Positions 4,763 through 12,222 of a DNA stretch of 64,000 bases are shown piece by piece. A program made the translations under genes and the position numbers. The DNA is from Kluyvera intermedia. GTDB lineage: Bacteria > Pseudomonadota > Gammaproteobacteria > Enterobacterales > Enterobacteriaceae. Below the pieces are notes generated by a model that worked only from the letters and a program-made list of their open reading frames with translations, was not told the origin of the DNA and made no database searches. The first letter of the stretch is position 1. Every line of letters starts with the position of its first letter. Where the stretch lies: assembly GCF_021440345.1 (NCBI RefSeq), contig NZ_JAKCNS010000003.1, positions 1 through 64,000 of the forward strand. The letters are read 5' to 3'.

Positions 4763-7223
4763 AGCAAAAGCGAAAGCCACTGAGGCTAAAAGCATTTTTT
4801 GCTGGTTTTCTGCAAAATCTGATTCGCGAGCAGACCGCGAGATACTGAACATCCTTGAGGACGAAGGGATCACCGTCGGACGTGCTGCCGACCACCAGCT
4901 CCCTATCCGCACAAACTTTCCTGTTCTGGACGATCTGCCAGTAGAAAGCGTACTGGATGACACCTGGTGCGACCGTTACCAGCTAGATGACAACAACTGC
5001 TGGCAAAAAATCGTTGTGGAAGCCACGCCACCAGCTGTTTCCGAAAAGACTAAAACAGAGAGTAACGACTACATTTCTGTTCGCGAGCTCTCCCCTGCTC
5101 AACAGGTGGCCTGTCACTGGCTCTACGGCAAGCAGCACCCATCACAGGAAGAAGTCAGCACCATCAATGAATATCTCAAGAATAATGACGGTACTCACAA
5201 TGCGCTGTGTGTCGCAGCTGCTGCGCTAACATCTCCGGACGTTTTAGAACTGACAGATAAACTCGCGGCAAAACTTATTGAGTCAGGCTGCGCCTGTGCG
5301 GCGCGTAGTTTGCTGGTTAAGCTGTTAGCAGAAATCTGGCATGAAAAAACTGATGAAATGACCGGGCAGGACATAGCCCTGTTTGTCCAGGACTATGAAA
5401 CATGCGACACCGAAGATGAACGCGTTGCAGTGGTAGAAGCCTGGACACGGAAGCAAGAGCCACAAACCGAGCCAGAAAACCTGCAGGTAGCTGTTGCCAG
5501 CATGTCATTCCGCCGTCGTTTGCTGGCTCAATACTTAACTCATGAGCTGGTGACCATCGCCGACACAGACCTGATTAAACAAATCGCTGACGCCGAAACA
5601 GACACCGATAACAGCTACGTTCAGAATCTGCTTCTGGCCGCCGAGAACGCCGGTGAGTTTAAGGATAAGGCGAACGACGCAAACCTTAGTTTCCTGTGTG
5701 AAGCGATCAAATCAATCTGGCCGTCTGAAAATAAAAAACCAGAGCTCAACCAGTTAATCTCTTTCATCCGTGACTGGTGGATTACCCCGCATATCAACCG
5801 CGGCGTATTCGTGAAAGCATGGCGTACAGGCAAACCATGTGGTCCGATCCCAATGAAAACCACAGACACAGGGACAAACGCTGGCGGCGTTGGCAAAACA
5901 GACCGCGGAGATTTGTTAGAGCATTCCCTTGATACGCTGGACATCGATATCGCGGCCGCATTACTACCGATGGATTTTGATATTTACGCATTCCCTCGAG
6001 GGATCCTGCAACGTAGTAAGGACATCGTAAAAAACAAGCAAACAATGCCAGCGTTTAGCGCCTGGTCTGAATTGCTGCGGAAATCCGCTGGCATCCTGGA
6101 CTATTCCCGCGCCGCAATATTTGCCCTGATTCGCCAGGCACGCCCGGAGATCCATTTATTCCCGAGCGAGCACCTTGCTTATATCAGCAAAAATCTGACG
6201 GAAACGGACCACGCTAACCCTAGCGCTGAATTACTCGCTGCGGCCCGGCATTTACCTTCCCCAGAAGATGAAAGCACTGATGTATCAACTGAGGATTCTC
6301 TGCGTGACGATATGAGCAAAAGACTCGCCGCCGGCCGCGGTGAATTTGTCGAGGGAATTAGCGACCCGAATGATCCTGAATGGGTTCATGAAGATCTCAC
6401 CAAACCCAGAACAACTGAAGTCTGCAATGTCGGTAACGGGATATTTTCCATCGACAACTTAATTACAACCGTAGCGACACCTGATACAGCAATAGATCTG
6501 GAGACTACCAGCAATGTGCAGATGGAAGAAACTCGCAGTAATGAAGCCACGATTGCTCCTGAAGTGCCAATCAGCAAAACAGCAACTGACACAACTGCAG
6601 GCAATGTTGAAGATGGTGATCAAACAGATCCCATGATTAATGATACCGGTCATCACAATGATGATTATCGGCACCTCATGGTTGACCTCGAAACCATGGG
6701 AAATAAATCAAACGCTCCTATTGTTTCGATCGGCGCAGTTTTCTTTAACCCGAACACCGGCAATACAGGGGCAGAGTTTTATACAGCGGTTTCCCTTGAA
6801 TCCTCCATGCTCCTTGGTGGTGTCCCTGACGCCGGGACAATTATCTGGTGGTTAAAACAATCCCCTGAAGCCCGTTCTGCTATTGCTATAGCCGACACCA
6901 TAACTCTGATTGATGCGCTGGAGCTATTTTCTGATTTCATCAGCGAAAATTCAGACGCCGGTTCTGATGTGCAGGTTTGGGGGAATGGCGCGTCGTTCGA
7001 CAACGTGATCCTGCGTTCATCCTATGACCGCGCCGATATCGAATGCCCGTGGAAGTTTTGGAATGATCGCGACGTGCGGACCATGACAGAACTGGGCAAA
7101 GCTATCGGTATTAATCCGCGCTACGACATCCCATTTGATGGGGACATGCACAATGCCCTCTCTGATGCCCGTCATCAGGTCAAATATGTTTCCGCCATCT
7201 GGCAGAAGTTAACGAATAACTGA
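4737..7223 (+). CDS. RecE-like protein with C-terminal DEDDh exonuclease domain
   Basis: This 828-residue protein shares the N-terminal and middle parts of Rac RecE (exonuclease VIII): TNFPVLDDLPVESVLDDTW near residue 60, GTNAGGVGKTDRG near 380, LTETDHANP near 485 and RGEFVEGISDPNDPEW near 535. In place of the RecB-like nuclease it ends in a DEDDh exonuclease fold like the Rv2179c family. Visible catalytic residues are Asp650 and Glu652 (VDLET), Asp755 (ASFDN), His805 and Asp810 (H-NALS-D). It would degrade DNA or RNA 3' to 5', unlike the 5' to 3' RecE. No recT-like annealing gene follows before the integrase. AAGGAG lies 10 nt before the start. Confidence 0.85.
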   Translation: MNNYAYLIKAKAKATEAKSIFCWFSAKSDSRADREILNILEDEGITVGRAADHQLPIRTNFPVLDDLPVESVLDDTWCDRYQLDDNNCWQKIVVEATPPAVSEKTKTESNDYISVRELSPAQQVACHWLYGKQHPSQEEVSTINEYLKNNDGTHNALCVAAAALTSPDVLELTDKLAAKLIESGCACAARSLLVKLLAEIWHEKTDEMTGQDIALFVQDYETCDTEDERVAVVEAWTRKQEPQTEPENLQVAVASMSFRRRLLAQYLTHELVTIADTDLIKQIADAETDTDNSYVQNLLLAAENAGEFKDKANDANLSFLCEAIKSIWPSENKKPELNQLISFIRDWWITPHINRGVFVKAWRTGKPCGPIPMKTTDTGTNAGGVGKTDRGDLLEHSLDTLDIDIAAALLPMDFDIYAFPRGILQRSKDIVKNKQTMPAFSAWSELLRKSAGILDYSRAAIFALIRQARPEIHLFPSEHLAYISKNLTETDHANPSAELLAAARHLPSPEDESTDVSTEDSLRDDMSKRLAAGRGEFVEGISDPNDPEWVHEDLTKPRTTEVCNVGNGIFSIDNLITTVATPDTAIDLETTSNVQMEETRSNEATIAPEVPISKTATDTTAGNVEDGDQTDPMINDTGHHNDDYRHLMVDLETMGNKSNAPIVSIGAVFFNPNTGNTGAEFYTAVSLESSMLLGGVPDAGTIIWWLKQSPEARSAIAIADTITLIDALELFSDFISENSDAGSDVQVWGNGASFDNVILRSSYDRADIECPWKFWNDRDVRTMTELGKAIGINPRYDIPFDGDMHNALSDARHQVKYVSAIWQKLTNN

Positions 7224-7248
7224 TTTTTTCTTTTCAGAAAACAGCCCA

Positions 7249-7274
7249 CCAGCCGGTTACTTTTAACTGGCTGG
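7249..7274 (+). terminator. Long hairpin between recE-like and DUF4224 genes
   Basis: The 11-bp stem CCAGCCGGTTA / TAACTGGCTGG (one wobble pair) has a 4-nt loop. It ends 6 nt before the GAGGTGAT ribosome site of the next gene. It lacks a T run, so it may stop or slow messages, or control translation of the excision/integration genes. Confidence 0.5.
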
Positions 7275-7292
7275 CTATCTGAGGTGATAGCT

Positions 7293-7571
7293 ATGCAAAA
7301 CCTAACACTGTCACCGGCGGAAATAGAAGAAATAACAGGTTACAGACGCTACACAGAACAGCAGCGACAGCTCAGATGTCACGGAATCCCTTTCACCATC
7401 GATGGTAGAAACAGGCCGATTGTTCTGCGTAAAAATCTGGAGCCAGATATTACTGAATTACCAAAGGTTGATGAGTATGTTGCAACGGAACCAAATTTCG
7501 ACGCCATTTATGGGACGACCACGAAAAAACCCCGCGGATGCGCAGCTGCCGCCCAGGGTTACCAAAAATAA
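7293..7571 (+). CDS. DUF4224 small phage protein next to integrase
   Basis: The 92-residue product begins MQNLTLSPAEIEEITGYRRY, followed by RQLRCHGIPF and a basic tail. This is the DUF4224 pattern found directly upstream of many phage tyrosine integrases. A GAGGTGAT site fixes the ATG at 7293; the earlier in-frame GTG is part of that site. The gene overlaps the integrase gene by 62 nt in another frame. Its role is not established; the location and size would suit an excision or directionality factor. Confidence 0.8.
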   Translation: MQNLTLSPAEIEEITGYRRYTEQQRQLRCHGIPFTIDGRNRPIVLRKNLEPDITELPKVDEYVATEPNFDAIYGTTTKKPRGCAAAAQGYQK

Positions 7572-8538
7572 GTACAGCTATGTGTGGAAGCCCAAGGGAA
7601 CGAAATTAAGCATAACCCTTGGGAAGATCAGAGAAACCAGCATGTCAGCGCTTTGGCGGAGATATGAGGAGGAAAAAGCCAAATGTCACGACGTAATGAC
7701 ATTTTCCAAACTGTGGGGAATGTTTCTGGCGAGCCCAACGTTTACAGAACTAGCGGCCAGAACCCAGAAGGATTACCACCAGCATGAAAAGAAACTGTTA
7801 GCTGTATTCGGTAAGGTCAAAGCCGACGATATTAAAATTGAGCAAGTCCGAATTTATATGGATAAGAGAGGGATCAGCAGTAAGAACCAGGCAAATCAGG
7901 AAGTATCAAGTATGTCGCGGGTATTTGGCTGGGGATTTGAACGAGGTTATGTCCGTAATAATCCGTGCAAAGGGATTAGGAAATTTACTCTGGTTGATCG
8001 TGATGTCTATATTCCCGACGAGGACTACCTGGCAATTTATGAACATGCTCGCGTAGAGGTTCAGGTAGCAATGGAAATATCGTATTTGTGCGCAGCACGC
8101 GAGGGAGACGTGTTTGATTTGATGGTGCAGGATCTTATGACGGATGGGATCTTTATTGAGCAAAACAAAACAGGGAAAAAACAGATTAAGGAATGGACGC
8201 CACGACTACGCGCAGCGATAGATAAAGCGCTGGCGCAATTAGTTGGAAGATCTGCCGCTGGTTTTGTAGTCCCTAGCCCATCAGGGGGGAGACTGAACCG
8301 TAAAACGTTCAATACCTGGTGGAATGATGCCAAGAAAGCAGCAGGACTGAAATTAGGGAAAAAGATCCCTGGAACATTCCATGATATCAAAGCTAAGGCG
8401 ATTTCAGATTTTGAAGGTAGCAGCAAAGACAAGCAGCTGTTCAGCGGACACAAAACTGAGATTCAGGTTACGACCTACGATAGAAAGGTCAAAATATCAC
8501 CGACGTTGAACGTGCCGCCACTGGCCAAAAAGGAATAA
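7510..8538 (+). CDS. int: Phage tyrosine integrase
   Basis: The product is 342 residues from MGRPRKNPAD, a start shared by many phage integrases of this type. An N-terminal arm-binding part is followed by a core-binding SAM-like domain (about 70-150) and the catalytic domain. The visible catalytic set is Arg197 (AAREGD), the Lys of NKTGKK near 220, His291 (FHDIK), His314 (SGHKT) and the nucleophile Tyr323 (TTYDRK). The second conserved arginine of the HxxR box is Lys294 here. The gene points towards tRNA-Ser, and only about 100 bp separate it from the tRNA 3' end, as expected for an int-attP arrangement. Confidence 0.95.
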   Translation: MGRPRKNPADAQLPPRVTKNKYSYVWKPKGTKLSITLGKIRETSMSALWRRYEEEKAKCHDVMTFSKLWGMFLASPTFTELAARTQKDYHQHEKKLLAVFGKVKADDIKIEQVRIYMDKRGISSKNQANQEVSSMSRVFGWGFERGYVRNNPCKGIRKFTLVDRDVYIPDEDYLAIYEHARVEVQVAMEISYLCAAREGDVFDLMVQDLMTDGIFIEQNKTGKKQIKEWTPRLRAAIDKALAQLVGRSAAGFVVPSPSGGRLNRKTFNTWWNDAKKAAGLKLGKKIPGTFHDIKAKAISDFEGSSKDKQLFSGHKTEIQVTTYDRKVKISPTLNVPPLAKKE

Positions 8539-8561
8539 ATGAGGAGGGTTAAAACGAGAAA

Positions 8562-8593
8562 TATACCAAGTGAATATACCAACACTATACCAA
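8562..8593 (+). repeat. Three TATACCAA direct repeats, candidate integrase arm sites
   Basis: TATACCAA occurs at 8562, 8575 and 8586, spaced by 13 and 11 bp, between the integrase stop codon and the tRNA. Phage integrases bind short direct repeats (arm-type sites) flanking the core att site, and the position fits that role. Confidence 0.6.
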
Positions 8594-8600
8594 GAGCCCA

Positions 8601-8635
8601 AAACAACAAGGGGCTACCTTTCGGTAACCCCTTGT
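8601..8635 (-). terminator. Terminator of serT
   Basis: Read leftward, ACAAGGGGTTACC and GGTAGCCCCTTGT form a 13-bp stem with one mismatch and the loop GAAA, followed by TGTTTT. It lies 6 nt beyond the tRNA CCA end. Because it is on the prophage side of the tRNA, it may be supplied by the phage. Confidence 0.7.
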
Positions 8636-8665
8636 TTAATTTGGCGGAAGCGTAGAGATTCGAAC
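8636..8665. other. Probable prophage attachment junction at tRNA 3' end
   Basis: The integrase gene directly abuts the 3' end of the tRNA-Ser gene, the usual place for a tyrosine-recombinase att core. The exact core cannot be read because the second att copy lies outside the window. Limits given here are approximate. Confidence 0.5.
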
Positions 8666-8729
8666 TCTAGAACCCTTTCGGGTCGCCGGTTTTCAAGACC
8701 GGTGCCTTCAACCGCTCGGCCACGCTTCC
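8642..8729 (-). tRNA. serT: tRNA-Ser, anticodon UGA
   Basis: The 88-nt class II tRNA has an acceptor stem GGAAGCG / CGCTTCC, anticodon TGA within the loop CTTGAAA, the long variable arm GCGACCCGAAAGGGT, T loop TTCGAAT and an encoded CCA. Compared with my memory of E. coli serT, one T-stem pair is T-A instead of C-G with both sides changed together, so the stem is kept. The tRNA reads UCA and UCG codons among others. Confidence 0.97.
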
Positions 8730-8739
8730 AATGAGGCGC

Positions 8740-8768
8740 ACTATAAACATCCCGAACGGACCTGTAAA
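8740..8768 (-). promoter_or_regulatory. serT promoter
   Basis: Leftward TTTACA and TATAGT are separated by 17 bp and followed by GCGCC, a G/C-rich discriminator typical of stringently controlled stable RNA genes. The -10 box ends 10 nt before the mature tRNA. Confidence 0.82.
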
Positions 8769-8821
8769 GCACCAATACGTTCGTTTGCCTGAAAAACAGC
8801 CAAAAAGTTGTTGTTCGTCTG

Positions 8822-8861
8822 AAAAAACAACAAAACGGCTAGTTTTACAGCGCTTTAGCCG
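8822..8861 (-). terminator. Terminator after the peptide-binding protein gene
   Basis: Leftward CGGCTA and TAGCCG form a stem with a 14-nt loop, followed by TTTTGTTGTTTTTTC. It lies 10 nt after the stop codon at 8872. Confidence 0.6.
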
Positions 8862-8871
8862 CCTTTTTCGC

Positions 8872-10491
8872 TTAGTGCTTTTTGATGTACATATCTTTGG
8901 TGTAGTAATAACCCAGTCTGTCTGGGGTAAATCCACCGACCCACGGTTTCACCAGGTGCGTGCGCACGTAGTGGTACACCGGAATCGCCGGAACATCACG
9001 CCCCAACATATCTTCTGCTTTCTGATAGTCGCGTGCGCGCTGGGCCGGGTCCTGCGCTTTTGCGGCATCGCGCAGCGCAGCGTCATAATCCGGGTTGCTG
9101 TATTTCGCCGTGTTCTCGCTATCACCGGTACGGAAGGTATTCAGGAAAGTCGACGCATCGTCGTAATCGGCAATCCAGGCGTAGCGCACCACATCAAAGT
9201 TGCCGGTGTGCATGGTATCCAGCATGGTTTTCCATTCCTGGTTTTGCAGCTTCGCTTCCACTCCGAGGTTTTTCTTCCACATCGATGCCGCCGCAATCGC
9301 TATGCGCTGATGTGATTCCGAAGTGTTATAAAGCAGATTAAACGACAGCGGATGCGAATCATTAAATCCTGCTTCCGCCAGCAGCTTCTTCGCTTCCGCG
9401 ATTCGTTTATCGCGCGGCCAGGAAGCGTAGTCCGGTCCATTGAGCTTCACGCCGCCGATTTCAGGTTGGCTGATAACCCACGCCGGGCGCTGCCCCTGCC
9501 CCAACACTTTTTCAGCAATGATGTCTTTATCCAGCGCCATATTCAGCGCTCGACGCACGCGCACATCGTTGAAGGGGGCGCGGGTCGTATTGAATTCATA
9601 GTAATAGGTTGCAAGTTGCGGCGAGACATCAACCTCATCACCCAGCGTTTTTTGCAGCTGGCTGAACTGGTTAATCGGCAGCGTATAAACGATATCCACT
9701 TCCCCCGCTTTATAGCGGTTAACATCCGCCGCCTCAGAACGAATCGGCAGATAGGTCACTTTATTAACAACCGTATGTTTGTCATCCCAATAGCGCGGAT
9801 TACGGACGGCGACAATGCGCTCATTCACCACCCAATCAGTCAGGCTGTAGGCACCGCTGCCAACAAAATGCTCTGGCTTAACCCATTTATCGCCGTAGCG
9901 AGTAATCAATACTTTATCAAGCGGCACCAGCGAGGGATGGGCCAGCATGGCGAGGAAAGATGAGGTGGGCTGTGACAGCGTGACTTCCAAAGTGGTGTCG
10001 TTCAGGGCCTTCACGCCAAGCGTGTCAGGATCTTTTTTACCCAGCGCGATATCAGCGGCGTTAACAATGTGCATGTTGCCCGGATAGCTGGCATACGGTG
10101 AACCGGTGGCTGGCGTCACCAGGCGCTGCCAGCTCCAGACAATATCCTGCGCGGTAATGGCGGAGCCATCTGCCCACGTAATACCGGGACGTAAGTGGAA
10201 GGTCCAGACGGTATTGTCTTTATTCTCCCAGGATTCGGCCAGACGTGGTTCGATACTGCCATCGCCCTTCACTGCCACCAGCCCATCGAACAGATCGCTG
10301 ATAATGTTGAACTCGACGTCGCTTTCCACTTTATGTGGATCCAACGATGCCGGTTCATTACCGTTGCTGCGCACTAATGTCTGTTGTTCGGCAAGCGCGG
10401 TACCTTCCGGCACGTTTGCGGCCTGTGCGGCTCCTGCCATACCCATGGCCAGTATTACCATTGTGATGTAGTTATGTTTTTGTATTTTCAT
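8872..10491 (-). CDS. Periplasmic peptide-binding protein, OppA-like, orphan
   Basis: The 539-residue product has a signal peptide ending AGAAQA-ANVPEG. The mature part is an ABC-transporter family 5 solute-binding protein (SLDPHKVESDVEFNIISDLFDGL near 45, FHLRPGITWADGS, AWIADYDDASTFLNTF near 430), the family of OppA, DppA, SapA and MppA. I chose the ATG at 10491 because AAGG lies 8 nt upstream; an ATG two codons earlier is only 2 nt from it. No permease or ATPase genes adjoin it, so it probably feeds a transporter encoded elsewhere, as MppA does with Opp. It lies between serT and yccA, which are neighbours in E. coli K-12. Ligand unknown. Confidence 0.88.
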   Translation of the reverse strand: MKIQKHNYITMVILAMGMAGAAQAANVPEGTALAEQQTLVRSNGNEPASLDPHKVESDVEFNIISDLFDGLVAVKGDGSIEPRLAESWENKDNTVWTFHLRPGITWADGSAITAQDIVWSWQRLVTPATGSPYASYPGNMHIVNAADIALGKKDPDTLGVKALNDTTLEVTLSQPTSSFLAMLAHPSLVPLDKVLITRYGDKWVKPEHFVGSGAYSLTDWVVNERIVAVRNPRYWDDKHTVVNKVTYLPIRSEAADVNRYKAGEVDIVYTLPINQFSQLQKTLGDEVDVSPQLATYYYEFNTTRAPFNDVRVRRALNMALDKDIIAEKVLGQGQRPAWVISQPEIGGVKLNGPDYASWPRDKRIAEAKKLLAEAGFNDSHPLSFNLLYNTSESHQRIAIAAASMWKKNLGVEAKLQNQEWKTMLDTMHTGNFDVVRYAWIADYDDASTFLNTFRTGDSENTAKYSNPDYDAALRDAAKAQDPAQRARDYQKAEDMLGRDVPAIPVYHYVRTHLVKPWVGGFTPDRLGYYYTKDMYIKKH

Positions 10492-10641
10492 TTCCATTGC
10501 CTTGTTGTTTTAACCCTTTTCACTCTTGGCACGGATATGAAATAACGCAACTTCTTTCAACGACCTATAAGATATTGATCTCGCTCTTTGCTGCTTTCGC
10601 GAGGATTCTGTGAGCTGGCAGTAATCCCCTGATTAAGCAGA

Positions 10642-10656
10642 GTAAAGATGGGTAAA
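10642..10656 (+). promoter_or_regulatory. CpxR-type box upstream of yccA
   Basis: GTAAA-GATGG-GTAAA matches the CpxR consensus GTAAA-N5-GTAAA exactly. It lies 71 nt before the yccA start. yccA is a reported member of the Cpx envelope-stress regulon, so this site is expected to be functional. Confidence 0.72.
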
Positions 10657-10726
10657 AACATTTGGGTATAAAGGAAACTTTTCTTATGCTGAGCCACTAA
10701 TAACATCTGTCATAAGAGAGTGACTC

Positions 10727-11386
10727 ATGGATCGCATAATTACATCATCGCGTGACCGCTCATCGCTTTTGAGCACGCACAAAGTCCTGCGTAATACCTA
10801 TTTTCTGCTGAGCCTGACGCTGGCATTTTCTGCCATCACCGCCACTGCCAGCACCCTGCTGATGCTGCCATCTCCGGGATTAATCCTGACGTTGGTCGGC
10901 ATGTACGGCTTGATGTTCCTGACCCATAAAACGGCAGACAAGCCGGTGGGCATTCTGTCGGCATTCGCGTTCACCGGTTTTCTGGGCTATATCCTGGGGC
11001 CAATCCTGAATGCTTACCTGTCTGCAGGTATGGGCGACGTTATCGGCATGGCATTAGGCGGTACGGCGCTGGTGTTCTTCAGCTGCTCGGCCTACGTGCT
11101 GACCACCCGTAAAGACATGTCCTTCCTCGGCGGTATGCTGATGGCGGGTATCGTAGTGGTGCTGATTGGTATGGTGGCGAACATCTTCCTGCAGCTGCCG
11201 GCGTTACACCTGGCCATTAGCGCGGTGTTCATTCTGATCTCCTCAGGCGCAATCCTGTTTGAGACCAGCAACATCATCCGCGGTGGTGAAACCAACTACA
11301 TCCGTGCGACGGTGAGCCTGTACGTTTCCCTGTACAATATCTTCGTCAGCCTGCTGAGCATTCTGGGCTTCGCAAGCCGCGACTAA
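10727..11386 (+). CDS. yccA: YccA, Bax-inhibitor-1 family membrane protein, FtsH modulator
   Basis: The 219-residue protein has about seven hydrophobic segments after a short polar N-terminus ([19 protein letters not shown]) and the BI-1 pattern throughout ([15 protein letters not shown] near 84). E. coli YccA is an inner-membrane substrate of the FtsH protease and protects SecY from degradation by FtsH when secretion jams. The long N-terminal tail needed for FtsH recognition is present. The gene stands alone, with its own terminator and a CpxR box upstream that links it to envelope stress. Confidence 0.96.
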   Translation: MDRIITSSRDRSSLLSTHKVLRNTYFLLSLTLAFSAITATASTLLMLPSPGLILTLVGMYGLMFLTHKTADKPVGILSAFAFTGFLGYILGPILNAYLSAGMGDVIGMALGGTALVFFSCSAYVLTTRKDMSFLGGMLMAGIVVVLIGMVANIFLQLPALHLAISAVFILISSGAILFETSNIIRGGETNYIRATVSLYVSLYNIFVSLLSILGFASRD

Positions 11387-11405
11387 CCCCAAGCCGCTTC
11401 AGTAT

Positions 11406-11433
11406 CAAGGCCTCGCTTATGCGGGGCCTTTTT
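11406..11433 (+). terminator. Terminator after yccA
   Basis: AAGGCCTCGC and GCGGGGCCTT pair (with wobble) around a 4-nt loop and run into TTT, 20 nt after the yccA stop codon. Confidence 0.75.
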
Positions 11434-11475
11434 ATTTGCTACACTTCCCGCCATCTGTTTGTTGTGTGAAAAATT

Positions 11476-11805
11476 ATGCTTATCTACGAAAACACCGAAA
11501 TTGAGACCGATAGCGAAGGCTATCTCAAAGACACGACGCTCTGGAGCGAAGGGCTGGCGGCGGCAATAGCGGCTAATGAAGGGATTGAACTGAGCCCTGA
11601 GCACTGGGAAGTCGTCCGTTTTGTGCGTAATTTCTACCTCGAGTTCAACACCTCGCCGGCTATTCGTATGCTGGTGAAGGCGATGGCCAACACCTTCGGT
11701 GAAGAAAAAGGCAACAGCCGTTATCTGTATCGTCTGTTCCCGAAAGGCCCGGCCAAACAGGCAACAAAAATCGCTGGCCTCCCTAAACCGGTGAAGTGCA
11801 TTTAA
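11476..11805 (+). CDS. tusE: TusE sulfur carrier for tRNA 2-thiouridine
   Basis: The 109-residue protein belongs to the DsrC/TusE family and ends GLPKPVKCI; Cys108, next to the end, is the sulfur-carrying residue. It accepts persulfide from TusBCD and passes it to MnmA for 2-thiolation of U34 in tRNAs for Lys, Glu and Gln. The helix-rich core ([24 protein letters not shown]) is typical. Its stop codon overlaps the convergent acyP gene by 4 nt. Confidence 0.96.
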   Translation: MLIYENTEIETDSEGYLKDTTLWSEGLAAAIAANEGIELSPEHWEVVRFVRNFYLEFNTSPAIRMLVKAMANTFGEEKGNSRYLYRLFPKGPAKQATKIAGLPKPVKCI

Positions 11806-12080
11806 TAGCGAATACTAAAGTTGCTCCACGCTTGTTCGGGTTGATGAGGCTCTGCCAGAACTTTATCAACCCGGGCGCTGCGAGGACCACCGGCTTTTAA
11901 CCACGCCAGCAGTTTCTCCACCTGCTCATCATTACCGCAGGCCACCACTTCGACGCTGCCGTCATCCAGGTTCTTCGCATAGCCGCAGAGGCCAAGTCGC
12001 AACGCCTCCTGCTGGGTAAAATAGCGAAAACCCACGCCCTGAACCTGACCGTAAACCCAACAAATCACACATTTATCCAC
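11802..12080 (-). CDS. acyP: Acylphosphatase
   Basis: The 92-residue alpha/beta protein hydrolyses carboxyl-phosphate bonds of acyl phosphates. The substrate loop [13 protein letters not shown] with its Arg, and the catalytic Asn in [14 protein letters not shown], are both visible. Length is normal for the family. It is convergent with tusE and shares the last 4 nt with it. Confidence 0.95.
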   Translation of the reverse strand: MDKCVICWVYGQVQGVGFRYFTQQEALRLGLCGYAKNLDDGSVEVVACGNDEQVEKLLAWLKAGGPRSARVDKVLAEPHQPEQAWSNFSIRY

Positions 12081-12222
12081 GCGGATTTCCTCCCGTACAT
12101 TTTTACTTTATCCAGACACTGTAGCGTCAATCGCCTGCACATTCTTCCGCCGTTCGTTGCATTTGTGCGGGGAAGTCGGGAAAATGCAGCCTGATTCCTT
12201 CAAAAAGCCAGATATAAAAACT

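Larger units (their letters stand above)
1..8641. mobile_element. Rac-like lambdoid prophage, integrase-proximal end (left part outside window)
   Basis: This is a block of phage genes ending at the 3' end of a tRNA-Ser gene. It has a divergent repressor/Cro pair, a leftward replication operon (DUF1376 initiator, DnaC-like loader) and a rightward operon with a RecE-like protein, a DUF4224 protein and a tyrosine integrase next to the tRNA. The order repressor, YdaS-like, YdaT-like, YdaU-like, YdaV-like matches the Rac prophage of E. coli K-12 as I know it. No structural, lysis or packaging genes are visible, so the rest must lie to the left of the window or be lost. Whether the prophage is intact cannot be judged here. 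Confidence 0.93.

Noticed and set aside
8731-9315. 194-codon plus-strand frame opposite the peptide-binding protein
   Set aside because: It starts in the serT promoter and reads through the terminator and the antisense of a clear gene.
9966-9978. GTGAC-type words as matS sites near matP and the peptide-binding gene
   Set aside because: The sequence GTGACAGCGTGAC is a direct repeat, not the palindrome GTGAC-N3-GTCAC. No good matS site was found by eye.
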